A DNA stretch of 64,000 nucleotides, from the NCBI RefSeq assembly GCF_902859825.1, contig NZ_CADIKB010000014.1:1-64000 (forward strand), written 5' to 3'. Below the pieces are notes generated by a model, which saw only the letters and a list, made by a program, of their open reading frames with translations, was not told the origin of the DNA and ran no database searches. This document shows positions 9,838-19,000 of the stretch, piece after piece. Source of the DNA: Paraburkholderia phenoliruptrix (GTDB taxonomy: Bacteria > Pseudomonadota > Gammaproteobacteria > Burkholderiales > Burkholderiaceae). Each line of letters starts with the position of its first letter. Positions within the stretch are counted from its first letter, which is position 1. Position numbers and translations under genes: made by a program.

Positions 9838-11657
9838 TTTCCATCCTTTATTGTCAAAGCCGCTTCGAACACGGACCAGATGGCAAGGAAGTCGTTGGTC
9901 AGGATCGGATCACGCTCTGTGGTTTCCTCGCGCAGCCGGTTCACGAGCTCGCGCACGTGCGCAAGTCTTTCCGGTTCGCGCGCGAAAGCCCGCGCGAGCA
10001 TCTCGAACAGCGGGATCTCGTCTTGCGAAGGGCCGAGCCCGTCGCCGAGCAGCGGGCCGCCACCTTGGCCATTGCCGTCGTCGCCGATCCAGTCGCCGAG
10101 AAGCAGCAACAAATAGCGGATCAATCCCTCGCGGTTGCGAATGGCCGCGCGCAGAATTTCCAGATCTCGGTCCTCGGGTCCGCCGTGGCGCGGTAGCTGC
10201 AGAGCGAAGCTCAGCTTCGCGTCGCCGAGCTCGAGTGCAAAGCCGGTGAACGACGTGACATGCTGAGGCGCGAAAACGCCCAGGCGCACGCGCGCGTAAC
10301 TCGAGTCTGACGAATGTGCGTCGCCGATCAGAACCGCGCGCTCCTCATCCTGCGTCACGAGCCACGTGCGCGCCGTCACCCCGCCGCAAGGGACGCCGTC
10401 GAGTCCGTGCAGGTCGACCGCCCACCCTTCCTCGCACTTCTCGCAGTGGAGCGAGAGATCGGCCCAAGCCAGTGCTTCACGCAGCTTTTCGAGCTTGCGC
10501 TCGTCCTCGATCGTCGCAGGATCCGCGGGCTCCGAGCGCACATAGGGGACGAGCAACGGACCGAGGCCCTCGTTATCAGCCCAATCCCCCGGCGTGCCGA
10601 CTTTGCTCGCGCGGCCGATCAGCTCGACCATGAACTCCACGTTCGAGCCATCCACGAGCGCAGGGGCTGTTGCATTCGCAGAGCCGACGAAGAGATGTGT
10701 GTACCACGCGCGGCGGCCGATATAGACCTTCGCATGGAGTCCGCGCTGACGCTGCGGGCCGTCGTCGTCCTCGAGATCTCCGCTGGCTGCCTGGTCGCTC
10801 AGCACGTAGACGCTCGAGAAGCCCGCCGGCGAAGCGAGCTTGTCCAACTCCTCCCCGCGCGAAACGAGAAAGAGCGGCTCCTTTGCGAGCGCTGCGAGAT
10901 CGCGCAGGGCATCGGGCGTAACGAACGGCGACACCACACTCAACTCGTCCCAGCGCGAGTCGCTCTCCGGTACAGGCAACCAGCTCGTCGCTCTACGCTC
11001 GATGCCGAGCGCGTGAAAACGCACGCATTCGAACTGGCCGGGGAACTCCCACTCCATGCGGTGAGCGTCCGCACAGAGCTGTTCGATCTGCTCACTGCGC
11101 GCCGCGCTCACATCCCTCGTGCTCATTTCTCGAACTCGCTCGATGAAACGCGCGAGCGGTTTGTTTTCGTCGAGCTTTCTTTTTCCCGGTACGCCTTCAA
11201 GCCGGAGCGAGAGGTCCCACGAACGGTCGTCGGTCAGGTTGCGCGTCAGCACGAGCAGGCGCAGCATCGCCGGCCCTTCGCGGCTCGCGTCGCGGGGTAC
11301 AAATCGCAGCAGCCAGACCTTCGGGTGAAAGGCGCCACCGTGCGGCGCATGAGCCTCGTGAACCATGCCCTCGAGGAGGCCGAGCAAGGCGTTTGCCTTG
11401 CGCGGGATCTGGAGCCGACCGCGCTGGCAAAAAACGGTTAATCGGTCCCCCATGCGCCGCAGCGCTTCCAGGACCGGCAACGGATCGGGTCGGTCGGGCG
11501 AGATCTCTTCGAGATCGGCGCGCGCGAGATGCAACGGCAACGTCAACAAGGTGATGAGGTCGAGCGAGTAGGTCGTCGCGACGCCGCTGTCGAAGCGATA
11601 CTCGTTGGGTGGCGTCAATGCGTCGGTCAACATGCTGCGTTGTTCGGGACTGATCAT
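9834..11657 (-). CDS. Phospholipase D-like (HKD) nuclease-family protein
   Basis: A 607-aa soluble protein with two PLD half-sites. The first is HPK at about 111-113, followed by VLTRNLTDDRSWD (136-148). The second is LHAKVYIG (H308, K310), followed by VGSANAT (324-330) and an acidic VEFMVEL stretch. Known bacterial HKD proteins of this type act as DNA nucleases (for example DISARM DrmC and restriction enzymes of the BfiI family). The start chosen is the ATG at 11657: it has GGAGGT 5 nt upstream and overlaps the DUF6361 stop as ATGA. An upstream ATG at 11681 would add eight residues. It overlaps the helicase start by 4 bp. I infer a nuclease or end-binding role in the same complex. Confidence 0.85.
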   Translation of the reverse strand: MISPEQRSMLTDALTPPNEYRFDSGVATTYSLDLITLLTLPLHLARADLEEISPDRPDPLPVLEALRRMGDRLTVFCQRGRLQIPRKANALLGLLEGMVHEAHAPHGGAFHPKVWLLRFVPRDASREGPAMLRLLVLTRNLTDDRSWDLSLRLEGVPGKRKLDENKPLARFIERVREMSTRDVSAARSEQIEQLCADAHRMEWEFPGQFECVRFHALGIERRATSWLPVPESDSRWDELSVVSPFVTPDALRDLAALAKEPLFLVSRGEELDKLASPAGFSSVYVLSDQAASGDLEDDDGPQRQRGLHAKVYIGRRAWYTHLFVGSANATAPALVDGSNVEFMVELIGRASKVGTPGDWADNEGLGPLLVPYVRSEPADPATIEDERKLEKLREALAWADLSLHCEKCEEGWAVDLHGLDGVPCGGVTARTWLVTQDEERAVLIGDAHSSDSSYARVRLGVFAPQHVTSFTGFALELGDAKLSFALQLPRHGGPEDRDLEILRAAIRNREGLIRYLLLLLGDWIGDDGNGQGGGPLLGDGLGPSQDEIPLFEMLARAFAREPERLAHVRELVNRLREETTERDPILTNDFLAIWSVFEAALTIKDGK

Positions 11658-12883
11658 GCGGACCTCCAGCCTGCGTGCCATTCACGCAGAAAATCGCTTG
11701 CCACAGCCCAGCGATAGCCAAGCGGCGCGAGTCCCGCACGGCCCCCCCACTGCGACCGAGCGGCGGTGTTTGCAAACCGCGATCGCTTGTCCTTGAGCCT
11801 CCGCTCGCGGGCCTCGACGAGTTCCCGGCAAGCACGCGATTCGGCGATCTGCGCTCGTTCGCGCAACGCGAGCGTCAGCCATGTGCGAACGAACTCCCGC
11901 GTCGACTCGGTGATGGTGTGGCCTTTGCCGAGCACCCGCTTCCAAAACGCTTCGAGATCCCACGCGCCGCAAGCAGGCAATTCGTTTTCGGCCCAGGCGT
12001 CGAGCTGCGCACGGTAGTGTGCGGCGAGATCGACGTCACCGACGTAGCGGCGCTCGAGCTCCGCGAGCTGCAGGTTGTACAAAAGCGCGGCGCCGTGCAT
12101 CAGCACGTTGAAACGGCGCGCGTCGTCGATCAATACCTGAATCTCTGGGGGAAAGGCTGGCTTGCGCGGATGATCCCAGATGTTCTCCGCCTCTGGCATC
12201 TCGCCGCCTTGCGCGAGGTCCAAGGCGAGCCAGGTGAGCAGTGACCCGGGATGTTGTCTGCGCCAGCGATCGAGCAGAAACCCAGCCTCTTCACGTGTCA
12301 GCTCGAGACCGACCCCAGCCGGGAAGTCTTCGGGGCGCAGCTTGACGAGTTGCGAGTCCCACGCGCGACCACCCGGATCGCCGTCGTGAACTTCGTTGTC
12401 GTCGCGCTTGCGCTGCGTACGCCGCAGCGCGTGACGCCTGTCGGCCAACGCGAAATACTGCTGCAGCGACATGCGCGCCCGGCGCATGCCCCAAGTACCC
12501 AATGCGGCCCAATAAACGGAGCTTGGAAACCGTTTCAGCTCCCCACCCGCTTCGCGGCCGATCACGCCCGGCTCATCCGGAGACGTGTTTTCGAGCAGCG
12601 CCTTCAGCAGGCGAACTTCCGCGGCACGTGCGGCACCCGGAAAGGCCGCGGAAGCCGTCGATCTGGCTTCGAGCTGGTCGAAGAGCCAGGGCACAAAGAA
12701 CACATAGCGGAGGCGGGTCTGAATCGTCGACGTGCCGGGAAAAAGCTGATCCGCAATAGAGTCACGGATTCCGCCGATACCCAACTCGTCGCGTGCCTCA
12801 CGCTCGTCGAAGAACGAGAGTAACCGCAGGCTGCGTTGGGCCGCCGCAGCGTCGTGATCAAGCCAAGAGAGATTGGATGCCAT
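11654..12883 (-). CDS. DUF6361 family protein
   Basis: A 409-aa protein whose N-terminal half matches my memory of the DUF6361 family: LSWLDHDAAAAQRSL, then DELGIGGIRDSIADQLFPG and STIQTRLRYVFFVPWL. The family has no proven biochemical activity known to me; its members sit beside helicase and PLD genes in defence-type loci. The sequence is Arg/Glu/Leu-rich, helical and soluble, without a catalytic signature I can name. The ATG at 12883 has AAAGAAAG upstream; a TTG at 12916 is an alternative. It is the first gene of the four-gene operon, and its stop overlaps the PLD start. The 235-bp gap upstream to the E1-like gene is the likely promoter site. Confidence 0.8.
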   Translation of the reverse strand: MASNLSWLDHDAAAAQRSLRLLSFFDEREARDELGIGGIRDSIADQLFPGTSTIQTRLRYVFFVPWLFDQLEARSTASAAFPGAARAAEVRLLKALLENTSPDEPGVIGREAGGELKRFPSSVYWAALGTWGMRRARMSLQQYFALADRRHALRRTQRKRDDNEVHDGDPGGRAWDSQLVKLRPEDFPAGVGLELTREEAGFLLDRWRRQHPGSLLTWLALDLAQGGEMPEAENIWDHPRKPAFPPEIQVLIDDARRFNVLMHGAALLYNLQLAELERRYVGDVDLAAHYRAQLDAWAENELPACGAWDLEAFWKRVLGKGHTITESTREFVRTWLTLALRERAQIAESRACRELVEARERRLKDKRSRFANTAARSQWGGRAGLAPLGYRWAVASDFLREWHAGWRSA

Positions 12884-13118
12884 GAGGCTTTCTTTACGTT
12901 CTGACTTTCTTGTCAAATTGCGGCCTGCACGATGGGACGCAGACCGCGCGGGTTAAAGAATGCTGCGACAGATGGCGACGTCGATGCATCTCGCGTACAG
13001 CGTTGATGCCTTGAATTGCCTACCCTTGGTTTACGGGCGCGCTTAAGAGAACTTGAAGTCGTACCCCGGCGCGAAAACACCCGGAGCTCGTCCTGACCGC
13101 TCGCGCTCCTTCGCTTTG

Positions 13119-14486
13119 CTAAACGGACATCGTGAATCCGGGGTTAAAGCGGCTGAAATCGCCCGCGTGGAGAGACACCGTACGCTGGTCCGGACTGAGC
13201 AAGTCGAGATCGATCATCTGGTGGACGTGACCGCCATGCAGCAGGCGGAGCACCTCAGCGAGTGCCAATGTCGCGGCCGCCGCCCCCACGAAGGGGGCTC
13301 CGACAGCTTTTCCCGCAAGCAACGTCATCCCGCACCGGTCGAGCACGCCGTCCGCTACAAGCTTTGTATAAGCTGGATTGTCTTCCAGCTGCTCCGCCTT
13401 GGCCGTTGCCTTCCAGAGCTCGGCCGCTGGTCGTCGCCCCGGCAACGTATGCAACCGCATGGTGCGGAAGTTGCGATACCCTCGGCCCAGCCCCGCCTCG
13501 ACGATCACGTCGAAGCCGACCTGGTCGAGTTCCCGCCTCCCAGCAGCGTTATCCAGACCGCAAAGGGCGATCGCCGGTTCGTCGGACTGCCGCTTGAAGT
13601 CAGCAGCGAAGACGCGCTCCTGGATCGAGGCAGCGAATCCGTGTCGGTGAGCCCACGCTGCCATTGCGCGCGTCTTCTTCTGCCCGACCATGCTCGCGTC
13701 GGTCAGAATGGAGGTGCTCTCGGTCGACGGAGTAACCGTATCGACGTCCTGGAGCACCAGGGAAACCGCGTCTGGATCACGATATGGCAGGAGACCAAGT
13801 CCCCACAGGTAAGCTTGTCCGAGGTGACCCAAACCGATTAGCCAGAGGCGCGAGGGTAAATATGTCAATGCGGGCTCGCTCGCATCCTCCTCGAGCCAGT
13901 CCTGCCCCGGGCCGGGCCGCCATAGGGATAGGCCAACGACACGACGCCCCGCGATGGGCTTGTCGCCGCTAGCAAACAAGTAAGCCTCATTGACCGCAAG
14001 CGCGGCGGCGAGCATCCCTGCCAGCGGCATTGCACGTGTGCCCTGTGGCATCAGCTCCGAATGAACTGGCAGGACGCCGCCCCTCCAGCCAGCAACGGCG
14101 GTTCGAACGCAGAATCCTTCACGCCGTACGCCGGTGCTGCCGCCGATCACGATTGTCGGCACGACGTCGTTACCCGTTTCCAGTACGCCGCCGAGCGCCA
14201 ACACCGCGTCTCGCAGCGTCGGCCCCAGCGGCATCGCGATCGAAAGCTCCGATTCGAGGGGTCCCGCAACGCTCACCCCCCCCAGGAAGATCCGACGCCC
14301 AACGGTGATCGTCGTGAGAAGCGCAGCTTGATGCGCTGGATCGGCCGCCGCAGATGGGTCGAGTTCCACCTTGAGCCGAAAGCTTTGGAAGATCGCCTCA
14401 GCCTCAGCTACGCTCCTAGCAGTGCCGCTATCAATCGCGTGCTTTACGAGTCGGTGAAGCGAGTCTGCAGTACTGTATTGCGTCAT
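13119..14486 (-). CDS. Divergent ThiF/E1-like activating enzyme of a bacterial ubiquitin-like system
   Basis: A 455-aa protein. The C-terminal half is a Rossmann-type ThiF/E1 domain with LIGLGHLG (about 216-223), acidic residues D247 and D249 in LQDVDTV, CGLDNAAGRR (309-318) and a late DRCGMTLLAG segment (C385). The usual S-N-L-x-R-Q element after D-x-V is replaced by TPSTESTS, so adenylation may be altered. The first 200 residues are a second domain without clear motifs, possibly an inactive adenylation half or a scaffold. In E1/E2/JAB operons this protein would activate the ubiquitin-like C-terminus and pass it to E2. It lies 15 bp after the JAB gene, last in its operon. The candidate thiol is C385 or C309. 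Confidence 0.75.
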   Translation of the reverse strand: MTQYSTADSLHRLVKHAIDSGTARSVAEAEAIFQSFRLKVELDPSAAADPAHQAALLTTITVGRRIFLGGVSVAGPLESELSIAMPLGPTLRDAVLALGGVLETGNDVVPTIVIGGSTGVRREGFCVRTAVAGWRGGVLPVHSELMPQGTRAMPLAGMLAAALAVNEAYLFASGDKPIAGRRVVGLSLWRPGPGQDWLEEDASEPALTYLPSRLWLIGLGHLGQAYLWGLGLLPYRDPDAVSLVLQDVDTVTPSTESTSILTDASMVGQKKTRAMAAWAHRHGFAASIQERVFAADFKRQSDEPAIALCGLDNAAGRRELDQVGFDVIVEAGLGRGYRNFRTMRLHTLPGRRPAAELWKATAKAEQLEDNPAYTKLVADGVLDRCGMTLLAGKAVGAPFVGAAAATLALAEVLRLLHGGHVHQMIDLDLLSPDQRTVSLHAGDFSRFNPGFTMSV

Positions 14487-14501
14487 GGCGGTTGCGCTCC
14501 A

Positions 14502-15020
14502 TCAGAACCCAATATGAAAAAACCTGCGGCGGTCGTCCGGCGGGACTGTCGCCCAGCGTTTGCCACCGAGATAGCGATAGATCCCGATGTCGCATCGCGG
14601 CGGGCTCCCTGCGGCGAAGCGCGGGATGACGAGCGCGATATGACCCGCCTTGGAAATCATCGGGTGGGCGCGGTCAGACTCACTCTGTGCAGAGCTACCG
14701 GGATGAACATGAACGTCCGCCACAACTGACAGGCCGCGCGCCTTGCATATCGCCCACAGCTCGCTGAAATAACGGCCATCGAAATGGACGATGCCGCTGT
14801 CAAGGCAATGCGGATCGAGATCGTCGTAAAGGACGAAGTCAACAATACGTAACTGATCGGCTTCGCGGCGCCCGAGCAGAAACGCGCCGCTCTCCCGGGT
14901 GCGGTTGCGGCCCCTGTCGCGCAATTGCGCACGAAGGCGCTGCCACAGCAGCCACGAGCACGACAGCTCATGCCGCGGCGCGAAGAGGCGGCGCATAGTC
15001 GCGGGACTGAAGAAGTTCAT
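14502..15020 (-). CDS. JAB/JAMM (Mov34-type) metal-dependent isopeptidase
   Basis: A 172-aa protein with a JAMM zinc site: E43 in ESGAFLLG, H104 and H106 in [13 protein letters not shown], and S113-x2-D116. Spacing from the HxHP element to the S-x2-D pair is one residue shorter than in the canonical motif. JAMM proteins in ubiquitin-like operons process the precursor C-terminus or remove the modifier from targets. I chose the ATG at 15020 because GGAG stands 8 nt upstream; this gives a 53-bp overlap with the E2-like gene. An ATG at 14996 has no ribosome site. The frame stays open upstream to 15209, but that part overlaps the E2-like gene fully and is not needed for the fold. Confidence 0.82.
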   Translation of the reverse strand: MNFFSPATMRRLFAPRHELSCSWLLWQRLRAQLRDRGRNRTRESGAFLLGRREADQLRIVDFVLYDDLDPHCLDSGIVHFDGRYFSELWAICKARGLSVVADVHVHPGSSAQSESDRAHPMISKAGHIALVIPRFAAGSPPRCDIGIYRYLGGKRWATVPPDDRRRFFHIGF

Positions 15021-15441
15021 GAACGAGCTCCAAATATTGGACGATTCCGTGAGCTGGGCGCCAGATTTTCGACGGCATCTCATGAAGCCAGTTGATGTGG
15101 CCAGTGAAGCTTTCGCGGTCGCATGGTAGATAAAGCGCTGAGCCATTCTTCCAATCGGTGCGGAAAACGGCCGATACGCGTCCGCCTCGGCCACGAGGCC
15201 ACAGGTCAAATGCGAGGATCTGGTTCAGCAGCAGATCCCACGGCCCGCTCGTTGGAGCGATCTGCGGGTAACCGGCGCAGTGAAAACGCAGGATGTACTC
15301 GCGCCCGTCCTTCGCTGTCACGCCGACAAAAGCGAAGGGCCAGGTCACTTCGACGAGACGCCAGCGCCCCTCGAGTTCGCCGAGGCGAAACGCAGCCTTC
15401 GCTGCATCCGCCTCGAAAGCCCGCTGGTCGGGCCCGATCAC
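14968..15441 (-). CDS. E2-like ubiquitin-conjugating protein
   Basis: A 157-aa protein with the layout of prokaryotic E2/UBC-fold proteins found next to ThiF and JAB genes: an N-terminal helix, strands through [11 protein letters not shown], a GYPQIAP turn (58-64), WPRG, then [17 protein letters not shown], in which C107 is the probable thioester-forming cysteine, and a C-terminal helical part ending in the SRDYAPP region. The family resemblance rests on the YLPCDR motif, the following H-x-N-W and the gene context. Translation starts at GTG 15441, overlapping the ubiquitin-like gene as GTGA, so the modifier and its conjugating enzyme are coupled. I infer that it accepts the activated modifier from the E1-like protein and transfers it to targets; no E3 is apparent. 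Confidence 0.78.
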   Translation of the reverse strand: MIGPDQRAFEADAAKAAFRLGELEGRWRLVEVTWPFAFVGVTAKDGREYILRFHCAGYPQIAPTSGPWDLLLNQILAFDLWPRGRGGRVSAVFRTDWKNGSALYLPCDRESFTGHINWLHEMPSKIWRPAHGIVQYLELVHELLQSRDYAPPLRAAA

Positions 15442-15947
15442 GCCTGGCTCCCGGATGCACCATTCACACGCTCGTCGGGGACCAGATCGAAGGCAAGGCT
15501 GCAGGTCTTCCCGTCGGTCAGAGATCCGATGTGCAACCCGGGGGTTGGTCGGTCGTGCGTGCCAGCAATCTGAAGGACGTGCTCACCTGCCTCTTCCTCG
15601 GACATGCCGAATTTTTTCTCGGCGGCCCAGCGCTTCACGCGGGCGACAGTTGCGCTGGGAGAGAAGCGATCCTTCACCATCTCCTGGTTGAAGGTGACCG
15701 TCACCTCCACGTGGCGACAGCGGTGGAAGTGCACCTTGAGCCGCTTGGAGCTCGCACGTTCCTTGAGCAGGATGGCTTCGTCAATCGCCTCGTCGTCGTC
15801 CTCGACGAAGAGCATCACGTCGGGGGAGAGGCCGTGTTTCTCAACGACAATTGACTTGAAAAGGGCGAACGTAACGTCGGACTCGAGCTCGATATGTGCG
15901 ATTTCACCGAGCCCTTCGCCCTGATAGAACAGATCGATGGATTTCAT
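15438..15947 (-). CDS. Tandem ubiquitin-like (beta-grasp) modifier protein
   Basis: A 169-aa protein that appears to contain two beta-grasp-like domains, about residues 2-78 and 79-158. The second begins [12 protein letters not shown] and ends in [14 protein letters not shown]. The assignment rests on length, strand/helix rhythm and position directly before E2-, JAB- and E1-like genes; it resembles the multi-ubiquitin-like proteins described for such operons. There is no C-terminal Gly-Gly; the tail is [10 protein letters not shown], so either the JAMM protein trims it after a glycine or conjugation uses another end. It is the first gene of the conjugation operon, 111 bp after the ImmA-UvrD gene, and may be co-transcribed with it. 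Confidence 0.68.
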   Translation of the reverse strand: MKSIDLFYQGEGLGEIAHIELESDVTFALFKSIVVEKHGLSPDVMLFVEDDDEAIDEAILLKERASSKRLKVHFHRCRHVEVTVTFNQEMVKDRFSPSATVARVKRWAAEKKFGMSEEEAGEHVLQIAGTHDRPTPGLHIGSLTDGKTCSLAFDLVPDERVNGASGSQA

Positions 15948-16058
15948 GATGGCTTTGCGCTCCAGGGATCGAAGTGCGGAGCCCCATGCCCCTCTGCGTC
16001 CCTTACCTCATTGATCGGACGGAGACTCGAAACCCGGAAAGCCAGAAATCAATATTCT

Positions 16059-19000
16059 TTATGACAGCGTGATCGACCCGTGTGGCGTAGCTGCGCAAAT
16101 GAAGAAATGTGGACAGCGCGGGCAGGTGACGGGGTCGACCTCGGGCGGAAACCAGCCCTGCGCAATCCGCGCGAGCATGCTGTCGCTCTTGGTCGTCCGG
16201 TTGCCGATCTTCGTCGTGGAGACCATCACGGTTTCTTCCGTTTCGTCCGTCAGGTGTAAGGCTTGCACGACAACGCGGCCCCCGAACCGGCCTTGGACCG
16301 CAAGATGATAGAGCGAGTACTCAAGGCGATCGTATTCATCGCTGCGTCGATGGCCGGTGCGAACCCGGCGAATGACGACAGTCCCGTCCGGCATCTCAGC
16401 CAGCTCGTTTGGTTCAACAATCACCCGACCACTAGGGAAGTCGATCGCAAGCGGCTCCGCCTCACGGAAACGACGCCCGGCCCCAGCGCGGATCAAAGCA
16501 TCTCGGAGACGAGTAGCGAGCCGTCTGTAGTCCTCACAGAAGGCGTGATCAATCGGTCCCTTCTCGCGCCAAATAACTTCGAACGCCGCCTCCACTTGCT
16601 CGATCGTGGGATCAGCCGTGCGGCGGGCATCCGCCAGCCAACGAATAAAGTCGTACAGGCAATCGTGCGTCTGCGTGAACGCCGTCCGTTTCCTCGCCCC
16701 GCCGAGCCCCATGACGTGAGTGTAAAAAAAGCGGCGAGGACACTTTTCGTACGCAACCAGCCGGCTGTCGGTGATGCTCCAGGCGGCACCGCGCAAAATG
16801 CTGATTGGTTGCGGCCTCGGTGCGTTGGACGGCATTGGCAGGATCGCGGGAGAGGAAACCTCGCCCACCAAGCTTGACGGTAACCAGCTCAGGAAGGGTG
16901 ATGCGGAGCGGTTGTTTCCGTTCGGTTGCTTCCGCGCGAGACAGAGGCGAAGGTGCGTCCGCGCGCGCGACAGCGCGACAAAAAAGAGGCATTGCTCTTC
17001 ATTGTCGTGGGCACGCCTCGCCTCGTCGGACACAGAAAGCCCCTCAGCGCCTTCTATCATACCGACAGGCGGCGGACACCGCTGACCGCGATTATTCGAG
17101 GGAAAGCTCTGGACTGTGAGGCCAGGAACATGCACGGCCTCGAACTCAAGGCCCTTGCTCCCATGCACGGTCATGAGTCTGACAGCGTCAAGGTGAAGCG
17201 CAGACGCAGGAACCTGACGAAGGTCGCGCTCTTCCGCGAGGAGCACGAGCTGCCGCACGCGATCGAGAGTACGCTGAATCGGCAGGCCCGATCCGGTCGG
17301 GCTCTGTTCACGAACGAAGTTCAGGAATTGCCAGACAGCAATAGCACTCATCTGTTTGGTCACGGAACCACCGGCTGCCAGTTTACGGACAAGATTCGTC
17401 CGGTCGAGCACGTAGGTCGACAGGAAGTCCCATGCGGAAACGCCCGGCTTCAGATGAATAAGATCATCAGCCAACCTTGCGAACGCGGCGGCCCCCTCCG
17501 GAGAAAGGCCTTCCGCCCCCGACAAAGTCGTGAGACCCAGCAGGGCCGGACGGCCCAACGCACGGAGGTGACGAGTCGCGACATGGACGTCCTGAAGGGT
17601 CACGTCATAGCGCTTCATGGCACCTACGCGAACCAGCGCGTCTCCAAACGGGTCGACGGCAAGGCTCAAAAGCGCCAGCAGATCGCGAACCTCATCGCGC
17701 TCGAAGAGACTGCCGAGATGCAGAACAGGAATGCCTCTGGCCTCAAGCGCGGCTGCGATCTCGTTAAGTCGCACATTCGATCGACAAAGCACCGCCTGGT
17801 CGCGCAAACCTACTCCTACTGCCTCCAGTTCACGCACGCTGGCCGCGATCCCCTCGGCTTCGAGGTCCAGCGTGTCGTATCGTCGAATTTGCGGCACCGC
17901 GGGGCCGAGACCTCTATCTGCCTCTAAAGCAAGCGGCAGCATGCCGGTCGAGGCTCCCATACGAGGGGCCACTGTTACGAACGCGTCGACGATCTGCCTG
18001 GTCGATCGATAGTTCACTTTCAGTTGATCGGCAACGGCCTCAGGATAGTCTTCCGCGAAGCGCACCATGTTTGCGGACGACGCGCCTCTAAAGCGATATA
18101 TTGACTGTCGCGCATCACCCACCACCCACAGGCGCTTGCCGTTGCCTGCGACAGCCTTCAGCAGGCGTGCGCTCGCCCGGTTGACATCCTGATATTCGTC
18201 GACAAGCACATGCCGGTGCCGAAGCTGCGCCGCGAGCCTGAGCTCGGCGTCGGACTCGAGGAGTAAGGCAGGACGCATAATGAGGTCGCCGAAATCGACT
18301 GCACCCCGCGCCCGCAGCGCTTGCTCGTAAAGCTCGTAAATGTGCGCGACCTCGAGGCACTTCTCTGCTGCCTGACGTCCCTCGTCATCAGTCGCCGCGG
18401 CGAGCATCGCCGCGGCAAGCGCACGATATCGCACTGGATCCGTGAGCTCGTCCTTGGCCCGGGAGATCGCGCCGACAACGTCGCGCAGCACCATCGCAGG
18501 ATCCCACAGGTTGCGGTAGTGGACTAGCGGCAGCGTCGGGAGAATTTCCTCGAGTACCTCGATTGCATCGCTCCGATCGAACAGCGGCGGGTTTGGCGAG
18601 AGCTCGAAGCGGTCGTGATGCCGCCGGACCAAATCAAGCCCGAAGGCGTGGAAGGTTCCGATCCAGATCCGATGCGCGGCCGCAGGCTCGGAAAGTGCCA
18701 ATCTCTCGGCAAGCTCTCCGGCCGCACGATTCGAAAACGTCAGTATCAGGATAGCTGCAGGATCAATGCCGTCAGCCAAAAGCGAACCAACTCGTTTGAT
18801 AAGCGTCCGCGTCTTCCCGGTGCCGGGACCAGCCTGCAGCAGAAATGGGGAGCCGCGGTGCGCCGCCGCCCGATCTTGGGACGGGTCTGGTCGGGGCGTA
18901 TAGTTCGATACCGGCGCCGCAACAGACGGCGATGCGGGCGGCAAAAGCAAAGCATCAAAGAGCTGCTGACGTACCAGGGCAAGTGGCAGCCCTGTCCGTT

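Noticed and set aside
1151..12883. DISARM defence system
   Set aside because: SNF2 and PLD proteins are shared, but the methyltransferase, DUF1998 and drmA/B-like genes are absent, while DUF6361 and GHKL/DUF3883 are not DISARM components.
15021..15209. Longer JAB protein starting at 15209
   Set aside because: The extra 63 residues overlap the E2-like gene completely and resemble no JAB N-terminus; the ATG at 15020 has a ribosome site.
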